Source: Roseospira marina (GTDB lineage Bacteria; Pseudomonadota; Alphaproteobacteria; Rhodospirillales; Rhodospirillaceae). Taken from it: DNA of 64,000 bases. The stretch lies in contig NZ_JACIGJ010000002.1 in assembly GCF_014197855.1 (NCBI RefSeq), forward strand, positions 368,389 through 432,388, read 5' to 3'. The position numbers and the translations under genes are program-made. Shown here piece after piece: positions 26,973 through 36,106 of the stretch. The notes under the pieces were generated by a model. That model was given only the letters and a program-made list of their open reading frames with translations. It did no database searches and had not been told where the DNA came from. Every line of letters begins with the position of its first letter. Position 1 is the stretch's first letter.

Positions 26973-27248
26973 GTTCAAGATACCTTAAAGGAATGTGCAG
27001 CTTGACAGTCACACCTCCGAGTGACAGCATTTTTACAGGTTTAACTCGCCGAGAACCCTCTTAACGAGCAAGCAATCGCCCCTCCCGTGAGTCCTGAGCG
27101 GAGAGGGCGCTCGTGTCGGCCATGATCCGTGGCTGCGGATTGAAATCTTTACGGGATATTGCTTGCCCCGCCACATGCCGGAGCGGCGGGGTCGTAAGGT
27201 CGCTTACCGCCGCCATAGCAGCGACGGGCGAACAGGAAAGGTGTGTCC
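26973..27248 (+). ncRNA. Candidate CRISPR-derived RNA between cas3 and cas5
   Basis: The gap contains TCGCCCCTCCCGTG (27076-27089), like the start of the CRISPR repeat, and CCGTGGCTGCGGATTGAAATC-type sequence at 27127-27147, like its 3' end including GGATTGAAA. A hairpin CCCCGCC/GGCGGGG (27166-27191) follows 18 bases later. GCAAGCAAT (27068-27076) and ATTGCTTGC (27158-27166) form a further inverted repeat. Degenerate mini-CRISPRs of this kind are known as CreA or CreR RNAs that repress toxins or cas promoters with Cascade. The resemblance is partial and the assignment is inference. Confidence 0.3.
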
Positions 27249-27914
27249 ATGAGCTATGGAGTCAAACTGCGGGTGTCCGGACCGTTCGCTTGCTGGACTC
27301 GTCCGGAACTCAAAGCCGAAAGGGTTTCCTACGACGTGCCGACACCCTCGGCGATTCGGGGAATCCTTGAAGCCGTCCACTGGAAACCGGCCATCTGCTG
27401 GCATGTGTCCCGCATCCATGTGCTGAAACCGATCCGATTTACTTCGATCCGCCGCAACGAAGTGGCCAGCAAAATCCCCGTGACGACCGCACGGCGGGCC
27501 ATGAAGACCGGGTCCCTGGCCGAGCTGGGCCTGACCATCGAGAAAGACCGCCAGCAGCGGGCCGCCACTGTCCTCGTGGATGTGGATTACGTCGTCGAGG
27601 CCGCTTTCACTCTCACCCCCAAGGCGGGGCCGGACGACACACCGGGCAAGCACCTAGACATCTTCAACCGCCGCGTCCGCAAAGGGCAGTGCTTTCATCA
27701 GCCCTGCCTGGGGACGCGAGAGTTTGACGCCCGCATCGACGTGCTGGACCCCGACGCACCACCTCCTCCCCCCATCCCGGAAACCCGGGACCTGGGCTAC
27801 ATGCTCTACGACATCGATCACGCCAACGACCGCGGCGCCTTGTTCTTCCGCGCTCGCATGGACAGCGGAATCGTCACGGTCCCGGCACCGGACTCGCCGG
27901 AGATCCGCAGATGA
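27249..27914 (+). CDS. cas5: Cas5c (Cas5d) pre-crRNA endonuclease and Cascade subunit
   Basis: The product has 221 residues from the ATG at 27249; an in-frame GTG lies six bases earlier. In type I-C this protein replaces Cas6, cutting the repeat at the base of its hairpin and holding the 5' handle. The RAMP fold is seen in GVKLRVSGPFACWTRPELK, the PTPSAIRGILEA helix, and FTSIRRNEVASKIP. The Lys-His pair GKH (matching K116-H117 of the Bacillus halodurans enzyme) is present. The position of that enzyme's Y46 (IYWKP) is His here (VHWKP). It overlaps cas8c by four bases (ATGA). Confidence 0.94.
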   Translation: MSYGVKLRVSGPFACWTRPELKAERVSYDVPTPSAIRGILEAVHWKPAICWHVSRIHVLKPIRFTSIRRNEVASKIPVTTARRAMKTGSLAELGLTIEKDRQQRAATVLVDVDYVVEAAFTLTPKAGPDDTPGKHLDIFNRRVRKGQCFHQPCLGTREFDARIDVLDPDAPPPPPIPETRDLGYMLYDIDHANDRGALFFRARMDSGIVTVPAPDSPEIRR

Positions 27915-29740
27915 CCATGCTCTTTGCCTTGGGCCAGCTGTATGAGCGGTTAGCGCAGACACAGACCGTGCCGCGCTTCGGCTACAGCCTGGAAAAGATC
28001 GGTTTTTGCATCGTGCTCGACACCGCAGGCGGCGCGCGCGAAGTTCTCGATCTGCACACTCGGGAGGCCAAGAAAAAACCCCGCCCCCGAATGCTGGCCG
28101 TGCCCACCTCGGAAACGCGCACCTCGGGCATCGCGCCCAACACTTTGTGGGACAAGACGTCCTATGTGCTCGGCATCACCGCCGGCAAGGACACCCGCAC
28201 CCAGCGTGAGCACGAGGCGTTCAAGACGCGGCATCAAACGTTGCTTGCCGACACGGACGACCCTGGCCTGCGGGCATTGCGGGCCTTTCTCGATCAATGG
28301 ACACCGGATCAATTCGGCCTGCCGCTGTTCCCGGAAGAGATGCGCGACGCCAATGTGGTGTTCCGCTTCGACGACGATCGTTGTTTTCTGCACGATCGCC
28401 CGGCGGCGCAAGCGCTTTGGGAGACCGAACACGGCGCGGACGACGCTTTGAACGGGGCGTGCCTAGTCAGCGGCCGGCACACATCGCTCACCCGTCTGCA
28501 CACCCCCATCAAGGGCGTCTGGGGAGCCCAGACTTCGGGGGCCCCATTGGTGTCGTTCAACTTCGATGCCCTCGAATCCTACGGCCACAAGAAAGGCGCC
28601 AACGCCCCGGTGGGCGTGGCGACAGCGTTCGCCTACACCACGGCGCTGAACCACCTGCTGGCCACGGACAGCCGCAACCGCCTACAGATCGGCGACGCCT
28701 CGACGGTCTTCTGGGCCGAGGCCTCGGACGACGACCCGGACGCCGCCGAAGAAACAGCCCAGGTGGCGGAGGACTGCATGGCCGTGCTGTTCGGCGACGC
28801 CGATCCGGACGCGGACACCAAGATTGCGGAAGGGCGCTTGCGAACGGTCCTGGAGGGAATCGCCCAGGGGCGCCCCCTCGCCGACGTGGACCCACGCGTC
28901 GATGCCGCCCGCTTCTACATCCTCGGCCTATCGCCCAACGCCGCCCGACTGTCGGTTCGCTTCTGGCTGGAGAACACCTTCGGCGCCTTCGCCCGGCACA
29001 TCGGCGCCCACACCCGGGACCTACGCCTGGAGCCACCGCCCCGGCATCCCCATCCCTCGCCCTGGCGGCTGCTGCTGGAAACCGCCGTCCAGCACAAACG
29101 CGAGAACATCCCCAAGCAGCTGGCCGGGGAGCTGACGCGCGCCATCCTCACCGGGCAACGCTATCCCGCAACCTTGCTCTCCACCCTACTCATGAGGCTG
29201 CGCAGCGACGGCCGCGTCAATGACCTACGCGTGGCACTGCTCAAGGCCATCGTCGCCCGCACCCATCGCCTGGACCCTCATCCCGTCACGGAGGAACCGC
29301 CCGTGTCCCTGGACCCCGACAACACGGACCCCGGCTATCTGCTCGGCCGTCTGTTCGCCCTGTATGAATCCGTGCAACGCGCGGCCCTGCCGGGCGTCAA
29401 GGCCACGGTGAAGGACAAGTTCTACGGCGCCGCCTCCAGCACGCCGCAAAGCGTCTTCCCGCTCATCGACCGGGGCTCGGCCCCCCATCTGGCCAAGCTG
29501 CGCAAGGAAAAGCCGGGACTGGCCATCACCCTGGAACGCGACATCGCCGCCGTCATGGCACGGATGGCCCCGGGCGCGGATCCGTTCCCGCGCGCCCTGC
29601 CCCCGGCCCAGCAGGCGCTGTTCGCGCTCGGCTACTACCACCAGAGCTACCGGCCCAGGAAAAACGCCGACGGAGCCTCATCAGCCGAGGCGGAGGGCGA
29701 AAACGCCTCCACCACCCGCACGGCCGCCACCGACGCCTAA
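27911..29740 (+). CDS. cas8c: Cas8c, large subunit of type I-C Cascade
   Basis: The product has 609 residues, the normal length for Csd1. Recognisable segments are FGYSLEKIGFCIVLD, RTSGIAPNTLWDKTSYVLGI, a core GRHTSLTRLHTPIKGVWGAQTSGAPLVSFN, SYGHKKGANAPVGVATAFAYTTALN and the YILGLSPNAARLSVRFW block. It recognises the PAM and target DNA and recruits Cas3. In I-C systems an internal start within this gene also yields the small subunit Cas11c; the C-terminal helical part (from about residue 480) is where this would lie. It is translationally coupled to cas5. Confidence 0.94.
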   Translation: MTMLFALGQLYERLAQTQTVPRFGYSLEKIGFCIVLDTAGGAREVLDLHTREAKKKPRPRMLAVPTSETRTSGIAPNTLWDKTSYVLGITAGKDTRTQREHEAFKTRHQTLLADTDDPGLRALRAFLDQWTPDQFGLPLFPEEMRDANVVFRFDDDRCFLHDRPAAQALWETEHGADDALNGACLVSGRHTSLTRLHTPIKGVWGAQTSGAPLVSFNFDALESYGHKKGANAPVGVATAFAYTTALNHLLATDSRNRLQIGDASTVFWAEASDDDPDAAEETAQVAEDCMAVLFGDADPDADTKIAEGRLRTVLEGIAQGRPLADVDPRVDAARFYILGLSPNAARLSVRFWLENTFGAFARHIGAHTRDLRLEPPPRHPHPSPWRLLLETAVQHKRENIPKQLAGELTRAILTGQRYPATLLSTLLMRLRSDGRVNDLRVALLKAIVARTHRLDPHPVTEEPPVSLDPDNTDPGYLLGRLFALYESVQRAALPGVKATVKDKFYGAASSTPQSVFPLIDRGSAPHLAKLRKEKPGLAITLERDIAAVMARMAPGADPFPRALPPAQQALFALGYYHQSYRPRKNADGASSAEAEGENASTTRTAATDA

Positions 29741-29758
29741 CCCACGGAGATCGCTCCC

Positions 29759-30685
29759 ATGACCGCTTTGGCCCACCGTCACGACTTTGTTTTGTTCTTC
29801 GATGTCGTCAACGGCAACCCGAACGGCGACCCGGACGCCGGCAACCTGCCGCGCATCGACCAGGAAACCCAGCACGGCCTTGTCTCCGACGTCTGCCTGA
29901 AGCGCAAGGTGCGGAACTTCACGGAACTGGCACGAGGCACCGACCCCGGCTTTCGCATCTACGTTCAGGACGGCTCCATCCTCAACGAACGCCACCGCGA
30001 GGCTTATGCGGAGGTGCGCGCCGGCGACGCCAAAGTGACCAGCGAGAAGAAGCTAAATCCCAAGGACGATACCGAGGCGGTCGCCCTTCAGGCCTTCATG
30101 TGCCAGCAGTTTTTCGATATCCGCACATTCGGCGCCGTCATGGGCACGGGCATCAACTGCGGTCAGGTGCGAGGTCCGGTCCAGTTCACCTTTGCCCAGT
30201 CCATGGATCCCATCGTTCCGCAGGAAATCACCATCACCCGCATGGCGGCCACCACCGAAAAGGAAAAGAAGGAGCGTCAGGAAGGCAGTGACGAGACCAG
30301 CGGGGATCAGCGCACCGACAACCGGACCATGGGCCGCAAGCATATCGTACCCTATGGCCTCTATCGCATGCACGGCTTCGTCTCCGCCAAACTGGCCGAG
30401 CGAACCGGCTTTTCCGACGAAGATCTGACGTTCTTATGGCAGGCCCTGGGCCAGATGTTCGAGCACGACCGGTCAGCCGCCCGCGGCGAGATGACAGCGC
30501 GACGCCTGATCGTCTTCCGCCACGACAGTGCCTTGGGCAATGCCCAGGCCCACAGCCTGTTCGACCGTGTCACCTGCCGGCGCAGCGGCGACGCCGCCAC
30601 GCCTGCGCGCGGCTTCGGCGATTACACCATCACCGTGAACACCGACGGCCTGCCCGACGGCATCACGGTGGTACGGCCGGTCTGA
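29759..30685 (+). CDS. cas7: Cas7c (Csd2), Cascade backbone
   Basis: The product has 308 residues. Typical segments are DFVLFFDVVNGNPNGDPDAGNLPRIDQETQHGLVSDVCLKRKVRNF, FFDIRTFGAVMGTGINCGQVRGPVQFTFAQSMDPI and KHIVPYGLYRMHGFVSAKLA. Several copies polymerise along the crRNA spacer to form the backbone of Cascade and kink the guide every sixth base. It lies 18 bases after cas8c with GGAGATCG before the ATG. Confidence 0.95.
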   Translation: MTALAHRHDFVLFFDVVNGNPNGDPDAGNLPRIDQETQHGLVSDVCLKRKVRNFTELARGTDPGFRIYVQDGSILNERHREAYAEVRAGDAKVTSEKKLNPKDDTEAVALQAFMCQQFFDIRTFGAVMGTGINCGQVRGPVQFTFAQSMDPIVPQEITITRMAATTEKEKKERQEGSDETSGDQRTDNRTMGRKHIVPYGLYRMHGFVSAKLAERTGFSDEDLTFLWQALGQMFEHDRSAARGEMTARRLIVFRHDSALGNAQAHSLFDRVTCRRSGDAATPARGFGDYTITVNTDGLPDGITVVRPV

Positions 30686-30699
30686 TCCCGGCGGCCATC

Positions 30700-31359
30700 A
30701 TGACGACCGACCCGGTCCCCATCGCCGCCCTTCAGCACATGCTCTATTGCGCGCGCCAGTGCGCCCTGATCCATGTGGAGCGCGTGTGGGAGGAAAACCG
30801 CCTGACAGCGGAGGGACGGGTGCTGCACGACACCGTGGATCAGCGCCAGCAGCACCGTCGCCGTGGTGTCCGGGTCGTCACCGCGCTGCCCGTGTATAGC
30901 CTTCACCTAGGATTGAGCGGGATCGCCGATGTGGTGGAGTTCCATCAGGGACCAGAGGGCGAAACACCGTATCCCGTGGAATACAAGCGCGGGCGCCCCA
31001 AAGCGCACCGCGCCGACGCCGTGCAACTGTGTGCCCAGGCTCTGTGCCTGGAAGAGATGACCGGTCGCCCGGTTTCCGAGGGCGCTCTGTTCTATGGCGA
31101 AACCCGGCGGCGACAGGGGGTCGCCTTCGACACCGATCTGCGGGCCCTGACCGAGGATACGGTCACGCGCGTTAAGGTCTTGCTGGCAGAGACAACGCTG
31201 CCCCCGCCCACCGAAGACTCCCGCCGTTGCCGGGCCTGTTCGCTCAACGAGCCGTGCCGCCCCGACCTTGCGGGGCGGTCGGCGCACGGGTGGTGGACTC
31301 GTCGGGTCGAGCGGCTGATGGCCGGCGATGACGCAGACAGCGAGGACGACCTGCCATGA
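30700..31359 (+). CDS. cas4: Cas4 PAM-selecting exonuclease
   Basis: The product has 219 residues from the ATG at 30700, 14 bases after cas7. The iron-sulfur ligands are C17 or C21 in MLYCARQC and the C-terminal trio CRACSLNEPC. The RecB-type nuclease core shows GIADVVEF and YPVEYKRGRPK, followed by DAVQLCAQALCLEEM. Cas4 trims prespacers and secures PAM choice with Cas1-Cas2 during adaptation. It overlaps cas1 by four bases. Confidence 0.94.
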   Translation: MTTDPVPIAALQHMLYCARQCALIHVERVWEENRLTAEGRVLHDTVDQRQQHRRRGVRVVTALPVYSLHLGLSGIADVVEFHQGPEGETPYPVEYKRGRPKAHRADAVQLCAQALCLEEMTGRPVSEGALFYGETRRRQGVAFDTDLRALTEDTVTRVKVLLAETTLPPPTEDSRRCRACSLNEPCRPDLAGRSAHGWWTRRVERLMAGDDADSEDDLP

Positions 31360-32408
31360 AACAGCTCCTCAACACCCTTTATGTGACCACGCCGGGGACC
31401 GGGCTACGCAAGGACGGCGAGACGGTCCTGATCGAACGGGAAGACAGCCTGCCAGGCCGCATTCCCATGCACATGCTGGGCAGTCTGGTGGTGTTCGGCG
31501 GCGTTTGGATATCTCCGCCGTTGATTGAGGCCTGCGCCAGCGGTGGCATCACCATCGTGTTGTTGAACCGCCAGGGACGCTTCCAGGCGCGGATCGAAGG
31601 CCCGGTCAGCGGCAACGTTCTGCTGCGCCGGGCCCAATACAAGGCCAGTGAATCCGCCGTTGGCACGGGGATCGTCCAGGCCATCGTGGCGGGCAAGATC
31701 GCCAACCAGCGCGCCGTGCTAATGCGGACTCTGCGCGACCGCCCAGAAGCGGGCTCCGACGCGGACACCGAAGCTGGATCCGCACTGCGACCGGCCACGG
31801 AGCGACTGGCGGACATCCTGCGCCGCCTCCGCCGCCCGGATCAGGATATCGACGCCTTGCGCGGCCTGGAGGGTGAGGCCGGGCAGGTCTATTTCGCTGT
31901 CTTCGATCATCTCCTGCGGACCGATACGGACCCTGTCTTGCGCTTCCACGGGCGCAGCCGACGCCCGCCACGGGATGCGACCAACGCTCTGCTGTCGTTT
32001 CTGTATACCCTACTGGTGCATGACTGCCGCGCAGCGCTGGAAAGTGTCGGTCTGGATCCGGCCGTCGGGTTTCTGCACCGTGACCGCCCGGGCCGTCCCA
32101 GTCTCGCTCTCGACCTGATGGAGGAACTGCGGCCCATCCTCGCCGACCGTCTGGCTCTGTCCCTGATCAACCGTCGGCAGATCCAGGGCTCCGATATCCG
32201 CGCCCTAGATGGCGGCGCCGTTCTGCTCACAGACGACGCCCGCAAGACCGTTCTGACCGCTTGGCAGGAACGCAAACGCGAGAGCCGCCGCCACCCCTTT
32301 CTCGGCGAGTCCGCCCCAATTGGGCTGGTGCCCTTTCTCCAGGCTCAGATGCTGGCGCGCCATCTGCGGGGCGACCTGGACGCCTATCCCCCCTGGCTGT
32401 GGAAGTAG
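31356..32408 (+). CDS. cas1: Cas1 integrase, type I-C
   Basis: The product has 350 residues. It begins [24 protein letters not shown] as in I-C relatives and has the N-terminal beta domain with a C-terminal helical catalytic domain. Metal ligands are visible as Glu in [12 protein letters not shown], His in [23 protein letters not shown], and the following Asp/Glu. It forms the integrase with Cas2 that inserts spacers at the leader end. The residues are intact, so adaptation is plausible. Confidence 0.95.
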   Translation: MKQLLNTLYVTTPGTGLRKDGETVLIEREDSLPGRIPMHMLGSLVVFGGVWISPPLIEACASGGITIVLLNRQGRFQARIEGPVSGNVLLRRAQYKASESAVGTGIVQAIVAGKIANQRAVLMRTLRDRPEAGSDADTEAGSALRPATERLADILRRLRRPDQDIDALRGLEGEAGQVYFAVFDHLLRTDTDPVLRFHGRSRRPPRDATNALLSFLYTLLVHDCRAALESVGLDPAVGFLHRDRPGRPSLALDLMEELRPILADRLALSLINRRQIQGSDIRALDGGAVLLTDDARKTVLTAWQERKRESRRHPFLGESAPIGLVPFLQAQMLARHLRGDLDAYPPWLWK

Positions 32409-32431
32409 CCGACGAAAAAGGACCCCCGGTC

Positions 32432-32722
32432 ATGATGCTTCTCGTCACGTATGACGTCGCGGTTTCGTCGCCCGGCGGCGCGAAAAGGCTGCGCCATGTG
32501 GCGCGCGCCTGCCAGGACTTTGGCCAGCGCGTGCAGTTGTCGGTGTTCGAAATCGAGGTCACACCGGCGCAATGGACCGCCTTGAAGGCGCGCCTGGAAG
32601 ATGTCATCGACCCAGCCCAGGACAGCCTGCGTTACTACAACCTGGGCGCCAATTGGCAGCGCAGGGTCGAACACGTGGGGGCCAAACCCGCCCTGGATCT
32701 GAACGGACCACTAATCGTGTGA
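32432..32722 (+). CDS. cas2: Cas2 adaptation protein
   Basis: The product has 96 residues with the ferredoxin-like fold: [11 protein letters not shown] (conserved Asp of the first strand), [25 protein letters not shown], and RYYNLGANW. It bridges Cas1 dimers in spacer integration. The ATG at 32432 lies 23 bases after cas1. It is the last gene before the CRISPR leader. Confidence 0.95.
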   Translation: MMLLVTYDVAVSSPGGAKRLRHVARACQDFGQRVQLSVFEIEVTPAQWTALKARLEDVIDPAQDSLRYYNLGANWQRRVEHVGAKPALDLNGPLIV

Positions 32723-32941
32723 CAGCACGGGAAGCGGTGGGGGGGGGCATCCGGAAAGAGGGGGCGCGAACCGCGAGCACCCCGGCAATCCCAGGCAGGT
32801 TCGCACCGGCCCTATACCCCTGAAAACATGGCGAATTCGTGCTGCACCGACAACCGTCGGGTCACAAACTGGGCTGTGAGGGGCAAGGTCCGCGCCACCG
32901 TCCCGGTTTTCCGTTCGTGTTCAGCACACTACACTGGTGGA
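32723..32941 (+). promoter_or_regulatory. CRISPR leader
   Basis: This 219-base region lies between cas2 and the first repeat, on the side to which the repeat 5' ends point. New spacers would be added here and the array promoter should lie within it; TATACCCC near 32813 could be a -10 element but this is uncertain. Confidence 0.75.
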
Positions 32942-33772
<831 letters not shown>

Positions 33773-34107
33773 ATGCGGGTCGCGCAGGAGAGCAGTTCGG
33801 CCGGGATGGTCAGGCAGGCGCGGGGCGCCCCCCCCTCACCCTGTTCCAGCGCATAATCACCGTCAGGAAGTGCACGCTGAAAATCGTGCGGGGGGTTGCA
33901 GGAGCTGGATATCGGGCGGATATGCGGCTGCCGACCACGACGCCCTTACGGGCCAGACACCACCACCTCAACCTTTTATGGTTTTAAGCTTGTTTAATTT
34001 TGCAGGAAATTTTAGGTTTATACGTGAATACACTTTTCGCGCGAGCGCCGTTGGCAGGCGCAGCCGACTGGCCTATGCCGGTTCTAACTTACTGATGGGG
34101 TCCGACG
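33773..34107. other. Array trailer and AT-rich transition to prophage, no gene seen
   Basis: Base composition falls sharply to AT-rich after 33970. The left prophage end (attL) probably lies here or just after the next gene, but its core cannot be defined without the right end. Confidence 0.45.
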
Positions 34108-34770
34108 ATGCGTTTTTTTCGATTAGTCCTCGCCGTGTCTTTTTTATTTGGTTTTTCAAATACAGGGCACGCTCAAAATTGCAACTCAGGCGCCTCTAAT
34201 TATTACTCTGAATATAACTTTGGAGAAACACTCAGCGCACTTAGAAATGGCTGCACGAACACGCTTGGTCCGCGAGAAACAGTTTTTATAGGAGGTTTCT
34301 TTTCGTCAGCTTTTAAAAAAAATTGCCCCCTTGGAATTTCTGAAGATGAAGAATCCGAAGTTAGTTCTTTTGTGCAAGCGACCGTATTCGAGATGACTGG
34401 AAATCCATTTAGCAATCAAGATCCTATACGTCAAAATTCAGAAACGATCCAGAAAGCATCGGCATTTTCAGCAGGGCAGGAAACATTTGATAAACTCGGA
34501 GGGTGTGGCAATCACTTCCTGCCCATTATCTCGCGAGGTCTTTATGTGTATGTCACAAATTTAAATTCAAACAATGTTTATATAGATAGCTGTACGGGCT
34601 ATGAGGGAGGATCGAATACTGATAGTTACTGTAAATGCTTAGTCAAGTATGGATCTAAAATCATCCCAAACATCGCGAGCCATAGATTCGATCCGAGCTT
34701 TAGCGACATGGTTGGAAGAAACCCGCTTGTTGCAGCGGGCATAATGATGCAGTGCAAGCTTGAAGAATAG
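34108..34770 (+). CDS. Secreted Cys-rich protein of unknown function
   Basis: The product has 220 residues. A clear Sec signal peptide spans residues 1-22 (RLVLAVSFLFGFSNTGHA). The mature part has eight Cys residues, an even number compatible with disulfides, and many Asn and Ser residues. Codon use is AT-rich, unlike all neighbours, which points to recent transfer. It runs opposite to the phage late genes and lies between the CRISPR array and the lysis genes, as expected for a lysogenic-conversion gene or a foreign insertion. I recognise no family. Confidence 0.7.
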   Translation: MRFFRLVLAVSFLFGFSNTGHAQNCNSGASNYYSEYNFGETLSALRNGCTNTLGPRETVFIGGFFSSAFKKNCPLGISEDEESEVSSFVQATVFEMTGNPFSNQDPIRQNSETIQKASAFSAGQETFDKLGGCGNHFLPIISRGLYVYVTNLNSNNVYIDSCTGYEGGSNTDSYCKCLVKYGSKIIPNIASHRFDPSFSDMVGRNPLVAAGIMMQCKLEE

Positions 34771-34796
34771 AGTTTGAATGACGGTTTTTGCCGCAT

Positions 34797-35072
34797 CTAT
34801 TTTGAATCTCTGAAATTGAGGACTGCCCGCATCTTAGCCCGGCAGGTCTCCCCGGCGGTGCGTTCGATGGTCAGGGCTTCGAGCAGGCCGCGCAGGGTGG
34901 GCGTGGGTTCGGGGGCGCCGGGTGGGCAGGTGAGGAGTTCGGCCGGGATGGCCGGGCAGGCGCAGGGCGGCGGGTCAGTCGGCGCCGTCCGGGTGGGCGT
35001 ACAGCCGACGAACAAGAGCAGCGGCAGCAGGGGGCAGAGGATCGTCCAGGCGTCCGTCCGGGTCTTGGGCAT
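34797..35072 (-). CDS. Rz1-type outer-membrane spanin lipoprotein
   Basis: The product has 91 residues from the ATG at 35072. The lipoprotein signal MPKTRTDAWTILCPLLPLLLFVGC ends in a lipobox Cys, and the mature part is Pro-rich (TDPPPCACPAIP), as in Rz1. It starts inside the Rz gene in another frame and extends past it, the usual nested arrangement. With Rz it fuses inner and outer membranes at the last lysis step. Confidence 0.85.
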   Translation of the reverse strand: MPKTRTDAWTILCPLLPLLLFVGCTPTRTAPTDPPPCACPAIPAELLTCPPGAPEPTPTLRGLLEALTIERTAGETCRAKMRAVLNFRDSK

Positions 35073-35337
35073 GGCGCAGAGCCTCCAGCGTGGCGGCGCG
35101 GGTTTCGATAAGGCGGGCGGTCTGGGCATGGGCGCGGGACAGGGCTTCGACCACGGCGGCCTGATCGGCTTCCGCGTCGGCATAGGCGGCATCCCACGCG
35201 GCCACGGAGGCCCGCAGGCCCTCGACCTGGGCGGCGAGGGTGTCGCGCTCCGCCTGGACGCTCCGCATCCACCACCCGCCGCCGATCAGGACGGCGGCCA
35301 GCCCCAGCCAGGGGGTGAGTCGCAACAGGGCGGTCAT
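34975..35337 (-). CDS. Rz-type inner-membrane spanin
   Basis: The product has 120 residues. An N-terminal membrane anchor (LTPWLGLAAVLIGGGWWM) is followed by a long coiled coil (RDTLAAQVEGLRASVAAWDAAYADAEAD) and a Pro-rich end. It overlaps the lysozyme gene by four bases and contains the Rz1 start, the typical Rz/Rz1 layout. Confidence 0.85.
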   Translation of the reverse strand: MTALLRLTPWLGLAAVLIGGGWWMRSVQAERDTLAAQVEGLRASVAAWDAAYADAEADQAAVVEALSRAHAQTARLIETRAATLEALRHAQDPDGRLDDPLPPAAAALVRRLYAHPDGAD

Positions 35338-35837
35338 GGTGCGCTCTCTCCCGTCCGGCCCGCATGGCACAGCTCGCGTTCGGCGGCGCGGCGCTCCACG
35401 ATGCCCCGGCAGTTGGACGCGGGATCCCGGCAGTCGCGCCCGCCCGCATAGACGTACAGCGCGATGGCGTCGCAGGCGGCGCCCAGGCGCCCGGCATTGA
35501 CGCGCCGGAGGACGGGCGCGCAGGTGCCGAGCCCGGTGTTGAAGCACAGAGACGTGAGGGCGGCGAGCGAGGCGTCCGGGATGTCGACCACGATCCGGTC
35601 GTCGACGTCGGCCAGGACCCGCCCGACCTCGGACGCGAACAGGGCCTCGCATTCGGCCCGGGTGGCGGTGTCGCCGGGGCGGACGCCCTCGGTGTGGCCC
35701 CGGCAGAGCGTCCACACGCCGACGCTGTCCTGATAGGCCGTCAGGGACAGGCCCTCGTGCGGGCCGATGAACGCGGCGGCGATGGCCCCCGCGCCCAGGC
35801 CGGCGGCGCTCAGGGCCGCGCGGACCACGGCCCTCAT
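35334..35837 (-). CDS. Phage lysozyme (GH24), probable SAR endolysin
   Basis: The product has 167 residues. The T4-type catalytic triad is Glu in IGPHEGLSLTAYQDSVGVWTLCRGHT, then Asp and Thr in the same block (E-8-D-5-T spacing). The N-terminal segment RAALSAAGLGAGAIAAAF is weakly hydrophobic and rich in Ala and Gly, as in signal-anchor-release endolysins that leave the membrane when it is depolarised. Several Cys residues follow. It cuts peptidoglycan at lysis. The ATG overlaps the holin gene by four bases. Confidence 0.9.
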   Translation of the reverse strand: MRAVVRAALSAAGLGAGAIAAAFIGPHEGLSLTAYQDSVGVWTLCRGHTEGVRPGDTATRAECEALFASEVGRVLADVDDRIVVDIPDASLAALTSLCFNTGLGTCAPVLRRVNAGRLGAACDAIALYVYAGGRDCRDPASNCRGIVERRAAERELCHAGRTGESAP

Positions 35838-36025
35838 CGGGGGACGTCCCGGCGGACGCGCCGCTCGCGCAGCCACGCCCGCCACCAGCGCCAGCACAGG
35901 AAGGCGAGCCCGACCAAAAGGCTCGCGAAGGTGAGCCACTGGTTGACCACGGCCAGCGGCGGCGCCCAGCCGGGCGCGGACGCCACGGTGGCGCCGGTCA
36001 GGGTGTCGAGGGTCTTGCTCGGCAT
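35834..36025 (-). CDS. Small membrane protein, probable holin
   Basis: The product has 63 residues with one strong membrane segment (VVNQWLTFASLLVGLAFLCWRWW) and a basic tail (RERRVRRDVPR). GGAAGGA precedes the ATG. Its place directly before the lysozyme gene, with a four-base overlap, makes a holin or pinholin likely. Confidence 0.7.
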   Translation of the reverse strand: MPSKTLDTLTGATVASAPGWAPPLAVVNQWLTFASLLVGLAFLCWRWWRAWLRERRVRRDVPR

Positions 36026-36049
36026 GGCGGAGTCCTTCCAGACACACAA

Positions 36050-36070
36050 ACACCCCGCACGGGGCGGGGC
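36050..36070 (-). terminator. Hairpin between tail and lysis genes
   Basis: On the minus strand CCCCGC and GCGGGG pair around a short loop, and TGTTTGTGTGT follows. It may lower transcription into the lysis genes. Confidence 0.45.
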
Positions 36071-36106
36071 GCGAACAGAGGCAGCGGTTTCGGAATGGCG
36101 CCCGGG

